Shown one piece after another: positions 41,824-51,012 of a stretch of 64,000 nucleotides of DNA; the stretch's first letter is position 1; every line of letters starts with the position of its first letter. A program made the translations under genes and the position numbers. Under the pieces are notes generated by a model. The model was not told the DNA's origin and did not search any database. It saw only the letters and a program-made list of their open reading frames with translations. The stretch comes from Candidatus Freyarchaeota archaeon (lineage in GTDB: Archaea; Asgardarchaeota; Jordiarchaeia; Jordiarchaeales; Jordiarchaeaceae), in assembly GCA_030587365.1 (NCBI GenBank), contig JAUQZE010000041.1, positions 37,370 through 101,369 on the forward strand, given 5' to 3'.

Positions 41824-42447
41824 TTGATCATTTCTCCAGAAAACAACCATCCACCTACTGAGGGGAGGGGGTGTTTCAACTAAATTTAGTATTGAAGTCG
41901 TGTTAATGATTTAAATTTTTATCAGGAATAGGTCTTTTTGAAATTATTTACATGGCAATTTAAATTATTGTAATTTACAGACTTAGGATTTTAGAAGATT
42001 ATTGAAATCTTTTTTGGGGATTTTAATTAAAAAATAAATGGAGAAAGGTGTAATTAAAAAAGAATTACTTATACGATAGGAATTAGAATTATGGCATTTA
42101 TTGAATCTTATTGAGACATAAAAGGGGAATAAAGGATATAATTTTGAATTAAAGGAATTATACTTTATAAAAACTTAAAAAGAAGCTTTTTTAGATATAT
42201 TTTTTGATTGAGTGCTAATTTTATACTTTGTTTAATTAATCTTCAGTTATTAATAATTTGAATGAGATATTATGAATTGAAATGTCTTAAAACATATTTT
42301 TTTAGGGTTTGGAGGTTTTTTATTAAGAATGAAGGCAAAATTGTCTCAAAAAATTTTGATGAAAAAATGATTGTAACAAAATTTTATTAATAACATTTAT
42401 ATAACACAAACTAAAATATCTTGCTATCGATAAGAAGGAGGAAAAAT
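41824..42447. other. Long AT-rich intergenic region
   Basis: About 620 bp, mostly A and T, with no coding frame of note. It separates UPF0282 from a small membrane protein. Several T-rich stretches (ATTTTTTTAGGG near 42297) and a possible TATA box CATTTATATAAC (42393-42404), about 45 bp before the next start, are the only signs seen. Confidence 0.4.
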
Positions 42448-42657
42448 ATGCTGCCCCTACAATTTGGGACTACAATATTTGGTCTATCCCTTGTCTGGTT
42501 TATTTTCATCGTAGTGTGGTGTATCATAGGGATCATCTTGGCAGTCTGGGTGTACAGAGACGCTGAATCCAGAGGTATGAATGGTGCTCTTTGGCTGATC
42601 ATAGTCCTTCTTTTAGGGCTAATTGGACTTATTATTTACCTAATTGTCAGAGAGTAA
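42448..42657 (+). CDS. Small membrane protein, two helices
   Basis: 69 residues. ATG at 42448 follows the very strong AAGGAGGAAAAAT. Hydrophobic helices at about 10-34 and 47-66 are joined by VYRDAESRGMNGALW, a loop typical of small proteins with the phospholipase D nuclease N-terminal (PLDc_N) type membrane domain. An in-frame ATG-like start 27 bp earlier is not needed. The function is unknown. Confidence 0.75.
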   Translation: MLPLQFGTTIFGLSLVWFIFIVVWCIIGIILAVWVYRDAESRGMNGALWLIIVLLLGLIGLIIYLIVRE

Positions 42658-42932
42658 AAAAGTAATTCTATTCCACAAATTTCCTTTTTTTACTTTTTTT
42701 ATGGAATTTGAAACCCGATTCTACTTAACAACTAGAAAGCAAAAAGCCGAATTGTTATCTGTTTCTGGAGCAAAATGCCTTGAAAAAGATATTTTAAGCT
42801 CCCGAGATTAGTTAAGCGCCCAGAATTCTAATTCCACAAAACTTGTCATATACTAGAAAATAATTTATGACTTTAGGTTGTTTGTAAACTCATTTGGTTT
42901 AATTTATTCCAATTTTTCCAAGCGGTGGTTTA

Positions 42933-43409
42933 ATGGTTAATCGGGAAGGCTTAAAGAAAGCTATACTTTATTTATTGTCGCATCATACTGAAGAACATCT
43001 TGACCGGGCTATTTGCTTGAAATTTTTTGGTAAGAAAATCTGTTTCTGTGCCCGATGCACTGGTCTAACTCTCGGTTTTATTTCCGGTGTCTTATTGCAG
43101 TATTTTAGGTTTATTAACTATTTGGATGAGAATTTGAGTCTGTTTTTGGCGATTGGTTTGGCTCTGCCTGCAATGGTTGATTGGTGGACTCAGAGTGTTT
43201 TCGGTAGGGAGAGTAAAAATTATATTAGGGTGCCAACAGGATACTCCTTGGGTATCGGGGTAACATTGTTGAGATTTTCGAATCTGACCTGGAGCATAAT
43301 CGCGGTTATTGTATTTTTCATATTTGCAGCAATTGGGCTATATCGGAGAGTGACTAGAGAGTATGGACCTAAATCGGACAAATACGTTGGCAAAAAGAAG
43401 GAAAATTAG
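42933..43409 (+). CDS. DUF2085 membrane protein
   Basis: 158 residues. CFCARCTGLTLGF (37-49) is the hallmark of DUF2085, with CxRCxG at the start of the first membrane helix. MVDWWTQSVFGRES and TGYSLGIG follow in the usual order, with four helices in all. The function is unknown; the Cys may bind metal. Next gene after 60 bp on the same strand is Nudix. Confidence 0.85.
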   Translation: MVNREGLKKAILYLLSHHTEEHLDRAICLKFFGKKICFCARCTGLTLGFISGVLLQYFRFINYLDENLSLFLAIGLALPAMVDWWTQSVFGRESKNYIRVPTGYSLGIGVTLLRFSNLTWSIIAVIVFFIFAAIGLYRRVTREYGPKSDKYVGKKKEN

Positions 43410-43469
43410 ACATAAAACTTTTACAGAACGACTACCCTAGTATTGGTGTTTTTCTGGTTAGTGATAGAC

Positions 43470-44018
43470 ATGGAATCCTTGGATTCTCTTCTCTCTCGTT
43501 ATGAGCACGCTAGGAAAAGAATCATAGAGATACCTGTGGTGAGATCCATCTTCGACTTTTTTAAAGATGAACGGTGGCTTAGGGTGGTCGCTGTTGTTAA
43601 GATGGGCGGTGGGGTGGTAATGATTAAAAAGCCGGTGGTTATCAGAGATGCTTACGGGATGCCGATGAAATTGGATGGTTGGATTCTGGCTGGTGGAAAA
43701 CCCGAAGGTGACGAGAGCTATGAGGAGACTGCGATTAGGGAAATCGAGGAGGAGACCGGTCTAGATGTGGAGGTGGAGAGACTTTTGGGAGTTTATATTT
43801 TCCGATTCCTGAATCAGGGGGAGCAGGTAGACGCGACCCTTATCGCTTTTTCGACGCAGGCGACTGGTGGAACGTTGAGATCCGGGAAAGAGGTGCGAAA
43901 GGTTAAGTTTTTTGAGGAAATAATCGAGAGAGACATTATACACGTACCAGATTGGTGGTATGGGTTTCAAATCGAAATTCTGGAAGACGCAGGTATAAAG
44001 GTTAAAAAAGAAGTTTAA
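43470..44018 (+). CDS. Nudix hydrolase
   Basis: 182 residues. GGKPEGDESYEETAIREIEE then ETGLDV is the Nudix box (GX5EX7REUXEEXGU), here with all catalytic Glu present. It hydrolyses a nucleoside diphosphate linked to another group. The substrate cannot be named. The ATG at 43470 follows TTAGTGATAGAC and is preferred to a start 27 bp upstream. It is followed after 42 bp by a HAD phosphatase, so the two may act on related phosphates. Confidence 0.9.
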   Translation: MESLDSLLSRYEHARKRIIEIPVVRSIFDFFKDERWLRVVAVVKMGGGVVMIKKPVVIRDAYGMPMKLDGWILAGGKPEGDESYEETAIREIEEETGLDVEVERLLGVYIFRFLNQGEQVDATLIAFSTQATGGTLRSGKEVRKVKFFEEIIERDIIHVPDWWYGFQIEILEDAGIKVKKEV

Positions 44019-44060
44019 CCTATTTAATAGGGTTAGTTAAGGAAACGAAGGCGATTATAA

Positions 44061-44735
44061 ATGCGTAGGATAGAGTTTGAGGGAAAAGAATTACGAATGG
44101 TCGTTTTTGATTTTGACGGAGTTTTATATGATGGAGATAGCCACAGCGTGGAATTGGCTGAAAAGCTGGGAATACGTGAAGAAGTCGAGAAGATCCTTAA
44201 GGATATGCGAGAGAGAAAAATTTCCATTGAGGACGCCATAACTAAATCCGCACTCTACTGGAAAGATATCAAGGTAGACAGAACTCTAAAAATGATGAGA
44301 GAGGTTAAGCTACGGAAGGGCTCAAAGGAAACCGTACAAAAATTGAAGGAGGCGGGATACATAACCGCTCTTGTAAGCTGCGGTGGAAGTAACACTGGAT
44401 TTCAAGCAGTCAAGGAGAATCTAGGACTTGACTATGTTTACAGTAACTCCGCAGAAGTTGTAGATGGAAAGTTTACTGGGAGGTTTACAGCCCCACCGGT
44501 AGGAGCTAAGGAAAAAGCAGACTTGTTCTTAAGAGTAGCCCAGGAGGCTGGTGTGGATCCCTCAGAGTGCGCGGTGATTGGCAACGACGAGATGGATATA
44601 CCAATGTTCTTGAAGGCAAAATACAGCATAGCCGTTAATCCTTCCGAAGGCTTGAAAAAATACGCCAAGATTATTTTGAATTTAAAAGATATGAGAGCAA
44701 TACTCCCTTACTTAATTGTGGAAGATGAAAAATAA
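44061..44735 (+). CDS. HAD-superfamily phosphatase, SerB-like
   Basis: 224 residues. Motif I is VVFDFDGVLYDGDS (13-26), motif II is VSCGG, motif III Lys lies in GAKEKADLF, and IGNDEMDIPMF is motif IV. This layout is that of phosphoserine phosphatase-like HAD enzymes with a small helical cap. With glyA in the window, phosphoserine is a reasonable substrate but not proven. In SerB the first motif is usually DxDST, so the G-V here leaves the substrate open. Confidence 0.85.
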   Translation: MRRIEFEGKELRMVVFDFDGVLYDGDSHSVELAEKLGIREEVEKILKDMRERKISIEDAITKSALYWKDIKVDRTLKMMREVKLRKGSKETVQKLKEAGYITALVSCGGSNTGFQAVKENLGLDYVYSNSAEVVDGKFTGRFTAPPVGAKEKADLFLRVAQEAGVDPSECAVIGNDEMDIPMFLKAKYSIAVNPSEGLKKYAKIILNLKDMRAILPYLIVEDEK

Positions 44736-44784
44736 TAGGGGATTACATTTTTCTCTGTTCTGAGAATGTTCTAAAATTATGTGG

Positions 44785-45987
44785 TTATGTCAGTTTTTCC
44801 AATTTTTTTGAACTATGCTCAGCAACATAGACTATATACTTTAAAAAGGCTTCAATCACACCCTTCTCGTACTGTTCTCTGCGAATCGACTCATTGTCTA
44901 TTTTAAGAATTTTCCCCAGAGTTTCCTCAAACACTTGTGACTGGAATTTCAAGTTTTGACCAATTGACCTCATCCATCTCTGCTCGTATCGAGAGAGGAA
45001 CTCAGCGGAAAAATCTCTACCCTGCACGGCTTCCGCTGCGGTTAATCCAGCATCCATACCAGCTCTTATAGCAAAGAATATACCCTCTCCAGTGATTGGC
45101 GAAACCATACCAGCAGCGTCCCCAGCCACCAGGAGCCCCGCGGAAAAGCTTGGAGTATAGGCTCGCCTGTAAGGTATAAAAGCTCCACGCCGCATAATCA
45201 CTTTGCCACCCTCCAAAAATTGGGCCGCAGCCGGATGCTTCATAAAGTAGTTCAAGTACTCTGAGGGTTTTCTGTCCATCATACCCGCTGCTGAACCTAC
45301 CCCCACCGAAAGCATACCATCCTTAGGAAAAATCCACCCGTATCCAAGAGGGGCTATCTCTTTGCCCGTGAAAATCACGTAAGCGTCTCCGAACCGCTCC
45401 TCAATAGTCTCGCTGTCCATCTTCATCTCCACACCCATACAGAAACCCACATTGTCCTTCCAAGTTTCCCCCCGCTCCTTAAACCATTTATCCCAAAAAC
45501 CACACCTTTTAGATATGTTTGAGTAAACCCCATCACATGCGATCACCACATCGGCACGAAGCTCCTCCCCTTCACTCGTGACCACCCCTTTAACACTTTG
45601 GCCCTCTTTAATAATGTCAGTGACATGTACACCTTCTTTTAGCTTCGCTCCTGCTTCAGTTGCCATCTTTGTGAGATGATAGTCGAATCGGTCTCGGTAA
45701 ACACCCCAGTAGGCGCCAGGTACTGGAAAGTTTCGCTTCTCATATTTTGGTGGAGTACAGAAAGTTATCGAGGTATATTTTCGATCCAATACTTCCTCTG
45801 GAATATTGAGTTTGAGAACCACCCAATTTGCTACGTTCCCCCCACAGAGTTTGAATCGAGGTAACTTTTGTTTTTCCACAATCAGCGTATCCGCTCCGCC
45901 CTCAGCCGCCTTCATAGCAGCGGTACTTCCAGCTGGACCTGCACCAACAACAATCACATCGTATTTTCGAACCACCCTACTCACCAT
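44785..45987 (-). CDS. Geranylgeranyl reductase family flavoprotein, copy 1
   Basis: A 400-residue FAD-dependent reductase that saturates isoprenoid double bonds, in archaea mainly the geranylgeranyl chains of membrane ether lipids. FAD motif VIVVGAGPAGSTAAMKAAEGG (11-31), LPRFKLCGGNVAN, the substrate-side YGWIFPKDG, and VAGDAAGMVSPITGEGI are all in place. It is the last of three tandem copies transcribed in the same direction. It lacks the long lysine-rich tail of the middle copy. It is divergent from the others by many substitutions, so this is not a recent amplification. Confidence 0.9.
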   Translation of the reverse strand: MVSRVVRKYDVIVVGAGPAGSTAAMKAAEGGADTLIVEKQKLPRFKLCGGNVANWVVLKLNIPEEVLDRKYTSITFCTPPKYEKRNFPVPGAYWGVYRDRFDYHLTKMATEAGAKLKEGVHVTDIIKEGQSVKGVVTSEGEELRADVVIACDGVYSNISKRCGFWDKWFKERGETWKDNVGFCMGVEMKMDSETIEERFGDAYVIFTGKEIAPLGYGWIFPKDGMLSVGVGSAAGMMDRKPSEYLNYFMKHPAAAQFLEGGKVIMRRGAFIPYRRAYTPSFSAGLLVAGDAAGMVSPITGEGIFFAIRAGMDAGLTAAEAVQGRDFSAEFLSRYEQRWMRSIGQNLKFQSQVFEETLGKILKIDNESIRREQYEKGVIEAFLKYIVYVAEHSSKKLEKLT

Positions 45988-46056
45988 GCAGTTTTTCCGA
46001 AAATCAATTTTTTAACAGAATCAATAACCAAACAATTTGATTTTTTACATTTTATT

Positions 46057-47280
46057 TCAAGAAGATTTTTTGGGTTGTGCGGTAGTTTGGGTAGTTTCCT
46101 TTTTTTGCTGAGCGTATTTCTCAATGATCGAAACAAATATGTTGAATGCCTCAATGAAGCCCTTCTCATACTGCTCATCCTTCTCCTTCTCATCCTCCAG
46201 AGCCAGAATCTTCCCCACTGTGTTTTGGAAAATCTGCTCTTGGAAATCTAGAATGTTACCCACAGACTTTACCCATCTCTCCTGATATACTGAAAGAAAC
46301 TCAGCAGAAAAGTCTTCGTTATTTACGGCCTCCGCAGCAGTAACCCCAGCATCCATACCAGCCCTCATCGCATAATACACGCCTTCTCCAGTAATGGGTG
46401 AAACCATACCAGCAGCGTCACCCGCTATCAATAATCCTGAATCGTAGCTAGGCTTGCAAGCATTTCTTATAGGAATCCAAGCTCCTTTCTGGAGAATGAT
46501 TTCTCCACCCTCCAATAACTTTGAGGCTATGGGATTATTCTTTATGAAGTGATTCATATAATCTAGGGGTTTCTTCTTCAGGGTTTTAGCCATAGAGCCC
46601 AAGCCAACCGAAACATTCTCCCGCTTCGGGAAACACCAAGCATATCCCATAGGAGCAATATCCCTTCCAGTAAAAATCATATAGCTATCGCCGAATCGCT
46701 CGGTAATCACTTTCTCTCCCAGTTTCACTTCGATACCAACACAGAAAACCATCTGATCCTTCCATGTTTCCCCCTTCTCTTTGAACCAGATATCCCACAT
46801 ACCACACTTTTTCGCTACGGTCGAGAGAGCCCCGTCGCAAGCTATCACAACATCTCCCTTAAATTTCTCCCCGTCCTTGGTGGTAACGCCCTTAACGTAC
46901 CCTTCCTCCTTAATCACACCGTCGACATGTTTATTCTGTTTTAATTCTACACCTTTTTCTAGTGCAATTTTGGTTAACTGATAATCGAATGCGTCCCTAT
47001 AAACTCCAAAGTATCCCAATCCACCCAAGTTGATATCGTGACGTTCATAATTTGGTGGAGTGAAGAAAGATAAAACCTTGTACTGTCGCTCAAGAACTTC
47101 CTCGGGTATATTCAAGTTTTTAACTGCCCAATTTGCAATTCCGCCGCCGCAGAGTTTGAATCTTGGAAGTTTGTACTTCTCTAAAATAAGGGTTTTTGCT
47201 CCACCTTCCGCGGCCTTCATAGCAGCCATACTGCCAGCGGGTCCCGCACCAACAACAATCACATCATACTTCTGAGCCAT
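46057..47280 (-). CDS. Geranylgeranyl reductase family flavoprotein, copy 2
   Basis: 407 residues from ATG 47280, with GGAGCGG upstream. FAD motif VIVVGAGPAGSMAAMKAAEGG, LPRFKLCGGGIAN, YAWCFPKREN and IAGDAAGMVSPITGEGV mark the family. Its extra tail, about 20 residues of Lys/Gln/Thr (EKYAQQKKETTQTTAQ), is different from the other two copies. It could act on a different lipid or on menaquinone side chains. Spacing to copy 1 is 69 bp and to copy 3 about 157 bp. Confidence 0.9.
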   Translation of the reverse strand: MAQKYDVIVVGAGPAGSMAAMKAAEGGAKTLILEKYKLPRFKLCGGGIANWAVKNLNIPEEVLERQYKVLSFFTPPNYERHDINLGGLGYFGVYRDAFDYQLTKIALEKGVELKQNKHVDGVIKEEGYVKGVTTKDGEKFKGDVVIACDGALSTVAKKCGMWDIWFKEKGETWKDQMVFCVGIEVKLGEKVITERFGDSYMIFTGRDIAPMGYAWCFPKRENVSVGLGSMAKTLKKKPLDYMNHFIKNNPIASKLLEGGEIILQKGAWIPIRNACKPSYDSGLLIAGDAAGMVSPITGEGVYYAMRAGMDAGVTAAEAVNNEDFSAEFLSVYQERWVKSVGNILDFQEQIFQNTVGKILALEDEKEKDEQYEKGFIEAFNIFVSIIEKYAQQKKETTQTTAQPKKSS

Positions 47281-47437
47281 TAAAACCGCTCCACAAATTC
47301 TCAACCCTTAATCAATAAATTATTAGAATCATATTTATGAGTCAATTTATAAGTTTACCCTTAAATGGTGGAACTGATTCGTCAAAAACGTAAGATAAAA
47401 TAATGTTTAAACATTTTTATACAGAAAGAGGCTTCTT

Positions 47438-48649
47438 TTATTGGTCTTTTTTAGCCTTCTCTTTTTGTTTTCGTATCCATTCAATTATCCATTGCGTATA
47501 CCCAACTATGGCTTCCATCAACTTTTTCTCGTACAGTTCATCGCGGAGTTTCTCATCTTCGACTTCCAAGGCTTTTCCAATGGTGTCTAGGAACAGTTTT
47601 TCCTGGTAAAGTAGTTGTTCGCCGATTACGCTTAGCCATCTTTCCTCATAGTTTGATAGAAACTCTGCGGTGAAGTCGTTAAGATTTACCGCTTCAGCTG
47701 CCGTCGCGCCCGCCTCTAAACCGGCTCTAACCGCATAGTATATTCCCTCACCCGAAATGGGAGACACCATACCCGCTGAATCTCCAGCGAACAAAACTCC
47801 ATTGCCGTAACTTGGCCGCTGGGAATGTCTAATGGGTAACCAAGCTCCACGCGTTAGTATGATTTTACCACCCTCCAACAGTTTGGGTAAGACGGGGTGT
47901 TTCTTCAGGAAATGATTCATGTAGGTCATCGGCTTTTTGGTCATAGAAATCGCTAAGGAACCCAAGCCCACCGAGACCAATTCCCTCTTGGGAAATGCCC
48001 AAGCGTAGGCTAATGGTGCCACTTCTCTCCCGGTAAAGAACATGTAGGAATCCTCAAACCTCTCATCAATAACTTTGCTGTCCATTTTAACTTCTGCACC
48101 GACGCAGAACCACATATGATCCTTCCAGTTTTCGCCCTTCTGATCAAACCATATGTCCCAGAATCCCGATTTCCTTGCCACTATAGATTGAGCGCCATCA
48201 CAGCCTATTACAACGTTTCCTCTAAAGATCTGACTATCAGATGTAATAATGCCCTTAACGTATCCCTCTTCTATTATTACATCTCTGATGTTTAGGCCTT
48301 CCTTTAGTTCTGCTCCGGCGTCGACAGCCATTCTAGTGAGGCAGTGATCGAATTTATCTCGGCATACCCCGAAATAGCCTAGCCCTGGCATAGGGAAAAC
48401 TTGTTTCTCGTAATTGGGTGGAGTGTATGTAACTATGTTTTTGTATTTCCGTTCAATGACTTCTTCGGGAATTTTGAATTTTCGCATTATCCAGTTTGCC
48501 ACGCCGCCTCCACAGAGCTTGTATCTTGGTAATCGTAATTTTTCTAGGAGTAAAGTTTTAGCACCGCCCTCAGCTGCTTTCATGGCGGCCATGCTGCCCG
48601 CTGGCCCTGCACCCACTACTATGACCTCGTATTTTTGTATATCTGCCAC
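47438..48649 (-). CDS. Geranylgeranyl reductase family flavoprotein, copy 3
   Basis: About 403 residues. The GTG at 48649 (VADIQKYEVIVVGAG) gives the same N-terminal length as the sister proteins, with GAGAGGAT before it. An ATG ten codons upstream is possible. FAD motif, LPRYKLCGGGVAN, YAWAFPKREL and FAGDSAGMVSPISGEGI are present. First gene of the tandem. All three together could let the cell saturate ether-lipid chains to different degrees or serve different isoprenoids; that is inference. Confidence 0.9.
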   Translation of the reverse strand: MADIQKYEVIVVGAGPAGSMAAMKAAEGGAKTLLLEKLRLPRYKLCGGGVANWIMRKFKIPEEVIERKYKNIVTYTPPNYEKQVFPMPGLGYFGVCRDKFDHCLTRMAVDAGAELKEGLNIRDVIIEEGYVKGIITSDSQIFRGNVVIGCDGAQSIVARKSGFWDIWFDQKGENWKDHMWFCVGAEVKMDSKVIDERFEDSYMFFTGREVAPLAYAWAFPKRELVSVGLGSLAISMTKKPMTYMNHFLKKHPVLPKLLEGGKIILTRGAWLPIRHSQRPSYGNGVLFAGDSAGMVSPISGEGIYYAVRAGLEAGATAAEAVNLNDFTAEFLSNYEERWLSVIGEQLLYQEKLFLDTIGKALEVEDEKLRDELYEKKLMEAIVGYTQWIIEWIRKQKEKAKKDQ

Positions 48650-48736
48650 TATCCTCTCGAATTTTAGAATAGAGAACATTTTTGTAGATTTTCTTTCTCT
48701 TTACGGGAATTATTTCTTCGTATTTGCTTTGTTTGG

Positions 48737-49603
48737 TTATTTGATGTTTAGAAGTTTTTGTGCGTTTTCGCCCAAGATTTTCCTTTTGAAGCTCTCACTT
48801 ATTGGTAGGTCTTTGACGGCTTTTATTCCAACATCGAATGGGGTGAATGGGAAATCGGTGGCAAAAAGCAGCTTGTGTTCTATTCCATTATCGGTAAACG
48901 CTCGCCAAGGAAAGTATGGGTAGAGACTATACCAGACGGAAACATCCAGATAAGCGTTTTCGTGGCGTAGACAAATTGACCAGGCGTCCATGTACCAGGG
49001 TGCGGCGAGGTGTCCCATGATGATGGTGAGGTCGGGGTATCTCAGAGCTACTTCATCCCAGAGCATGGGTTGTCCGTATTTTGCCACGGATGTGGGGACG
49101 GATGATTGGTGGCCTGCGTGAGACCACACGGGTATGTTCAGTTCTAGTGCCTTTTCCCATAGGGGGTAATATTTCTCATCGTTTGGATAGAATTTTTGCA
49201 GTGGGGGAACTAGTTTTAATCCCTTTAACTTTAGCTTGGCGACGGCGTACTCTAGGACGTTTACGGCGAATTTTCGGTTGGGGTCTACGGAGGAGAATCC
49301 TATTAGTTTGTCGGGGATTTTATTCACCATTCTGGAGATGTCCTCGTTTGTGCCCAGTTGGGTTCCGTAGGAGGCTGACATATCCATGGGAACTATTACC
49401 GCCTTGTCTACTCCCGCTGAGGTGAAAGCCTTAACGAAGTCTTCGATGGTTTGGTTTTGGTGTAGGAATAAGAAACCGTTTATGACCATTTGAGATTTTG
49501 CAGTTTTCGCTCTTTCACCAAACATGCTTTTAATAAGAGTATTCGGGTCGGGTACCGGTGTCAAATCTTTACAGACCGGATGTGTGTGAACATCAATTAT
49601 CAA
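48737..49603 (-). CDS. Amidohydrolase 2 family TIM-barrel hydrolase
   Basis: 288 residues. IIDVHTHP (2-9), SHAGHQ, MGHLAAPW and FATDFPF are the metal and acid-base motifs of the amidohydrolase-2 (ACMSD-like) family, COG2159. These enzymes hydrolyse or decarboxylate small aromatic or carboxylic substrates. The substrate is unknown. It lies 87 bp upstream of the geranylgeranyl reductase tandem on the same strand, so may be cotranscribed. Confidence 0.88.
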   Translation of the reverse strand: MIIDVHTHPVCKDLTPVPDPNTLIKSMFGERAKTAKSQMVINGFLFLHQNQTIEDFVKAFTSAGVDKAVIVPMDMSASYGTQLGTNEDISRMVNKIPDKLIGFSSVDPNRKFAVNVLEYAVAKLKLKGLKLVPPLQKFYPNDEKYYPLWEKALELNIPVWSHAGHQSSVPTSVAKYGQPMLWDEVALRYPDLTIIMGHLAAPWYMDAWSICLRHENAYLDVSVWYSLYPYFPWRAFTDNGIEHKLLFATDFPFTPFDVGIKAVKDLPISESFKRKILGENAQKLLNIK

Positions 49604-49758
49604 AGTATCTCTCCCTTTTTCAAATGCAGTAATAGAATATTTTTTGAACTCTTATTTAAGCACTCTGTATAAAGGAAGTTGAATTAAACTTTTTTTCGGG
49701 GAATTTGTGGAGAAAGTTTGATTTTCCTAAACAGAAAGGTAAATTTAAGGGAGATGCG

Positions 49759-49767
49759 TATATAAAA
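49759..49767 (+). promoter_or_regulatory. TATA-like box for the membrane protein gene
   Basis: TATATAAAA at 49759-49767, about 31 bp before the ATG at 49798, is a good archaeal TATA box for a short-leader transcript. It lies inside the open frame that begins at 49705 and so argues for the later start. Confidence 0.55.
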
Positions 49768-49797
49768 ACATTTAAAGTTCTCTTGAGTTGGAATCGG

Positions 49798-50886
49798 ATG
49801 GATAGACGGAAATGGAAAAGGAATATCACCATAATGGTGTTGGGAGCTTTCAACGCAGAATCGCTTTCAACCGCCACACCGCCTTACAAGTGGATATCCG
49901 ATCCATGGTCTATTTTTGTTACATTTATGTTCTACGGGCTTATGCTGCTTATTATTGAGGATTTGGTTTCTCGTTACTCTTTGAATTATCGCAAACTGTT
50001 TCTGATAGGATTAATATACGGCATACTAGAAGAAGGTTTTTTAGCTCTGACAAATGAACTACCAGCTCCCCCAGGGTTTAAGCCGGGGTTTGGTCGTTAC
50101 TATGGATTGAACGTCCCGTGGACCATTTTTATTTCGGAGTTTCACGCGGTATACACTGTGGTTTTAACCTTCATAATTGCGGATCTCATTATTCCCAGAG
50201 AAAAACCTGGCCCCGTGCTTTCCAAATGGCAATATGTTCCTGTCTTGACATACTTGGCGATTCTCTACCTGTTTGTACCAAACCATGTAATAAACATGGT
50301 TAGTACGAGAAGCAACTTAGCTTTTCTCCTGTTTCAGCCTGAGCTTTTCTTCAGTAATTTCTTCCTGATTAACTCGGTTAGGGTTTATCCCTCCTGGGAG
50401 TCTGTTGCCATTCAGTTGGTTGCTATTTTGGTACTGTCTGTACTTGTGATACGTTTACCGAGACTGAAACTGGATAGTTCAGAGAAAGAGTTTGTAAGCA
50501 GGAAAAGTTTTGTAATTTTGGTGTTGGTATTTGAGCTAATGTTTTGGATTCCATATATTGCACAGTTTTCCGGTGGTCCTGATCTTTTAGCTGTGATTTA
50601 CTATCTACTGCTACCCCTTGTTTTCTGGAGGTTGATTCTATCCAAAATTAGGAGAGACAGTCTATTTGACTTGCAGAAGGTTGCCGCGATAAGTTTGACT
50701 CTGTTGCTGTTCTTTGGAGGTTTTGGCGTTTTCATCTACCTTTTGCAGCGTGACCTACTTAGCACTATAATAGTTATAGCAGCGTTAGGGATTGAGGTTA
50801 GGTTAATAACCCGCAAATATTTTCAAAGAATTAAGCGAGAAAGGAAAAATAATGCGAACCAAAGGCTGGGAGGAAAATACTTTTAG
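49798..50886 (+). CDS. Polytopic membrane protein, unknown function
   Basis: About 362 residues with nine or ten membrane helices, separated by short basic loops. The first helices contain ITIMVLGAF and WSIFVTFMFYGLMLL. EEGFLALTNELPAPPGF between helices contains two acidic residues and could be part of a CPBP-like or unrelated active site; this is weak. The last 15 residues are basic (RIKRERKNNANQR). The later start is chosen because a TATA box lies within the longer frame. No operon partner. Confidence 0.65.
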   Translation: MDRRKWKRNITIMVLGAFNAESLSTATPPYKWISDPWSIFVTFMFYGLMLLIIEDLVSRYSLNYRKLFLIGLIYGILEEGFLALTNELPAPPGFKPGFGRYYGLNVPWTIFISEFHAVYTVVLTFIIADLIIPREKPGPVLSKWQYVPVLTYLAILYLFVPNHVINMVSTRSNLAFLLFQPELFFSNFFLINSVRVYPSWESVAIQLVAILVLSVLVIRLPRLKLDSSEKEFVSRKSFVILVLVFELMFWIPYIAQFSGGPDLLAVIYYLLLPLVFWRLILSKIRRDSLFDLQKVAAISLTLLLFFGGFGVFIYLLQRDLLSTIIVIAALGIEVRLITRKYFQRIKRERKNNANQRLGGKYF

Positions 50887-50894
50887 GAAGGATG

Positions 50895-50921
50895 GGTCCG
50901 AAGGATGTGCGTCCTCGGACG
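50895..50921 (+). terminator. Hairpin after the membrane protein gene
   Basis: GTCCGAAGGA pairs with TCCTCGGAC around a TGTGCG loop, one base bulged. It follows the stop of the membrane protein gene by about 10 bp. There is no T run after it, so it may be a structured 3' end rather than a simple terminator. Confidence 0.45.
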
Positions 50922-51012
50922 GGGATTTACTCTCGCACTATTTATTTTTCTAAATTATTTACGAGTATAAAAATTGAGTAGTGTGTGTCCCTTTTTAAAG
51001 GCTGGAAAGTTA

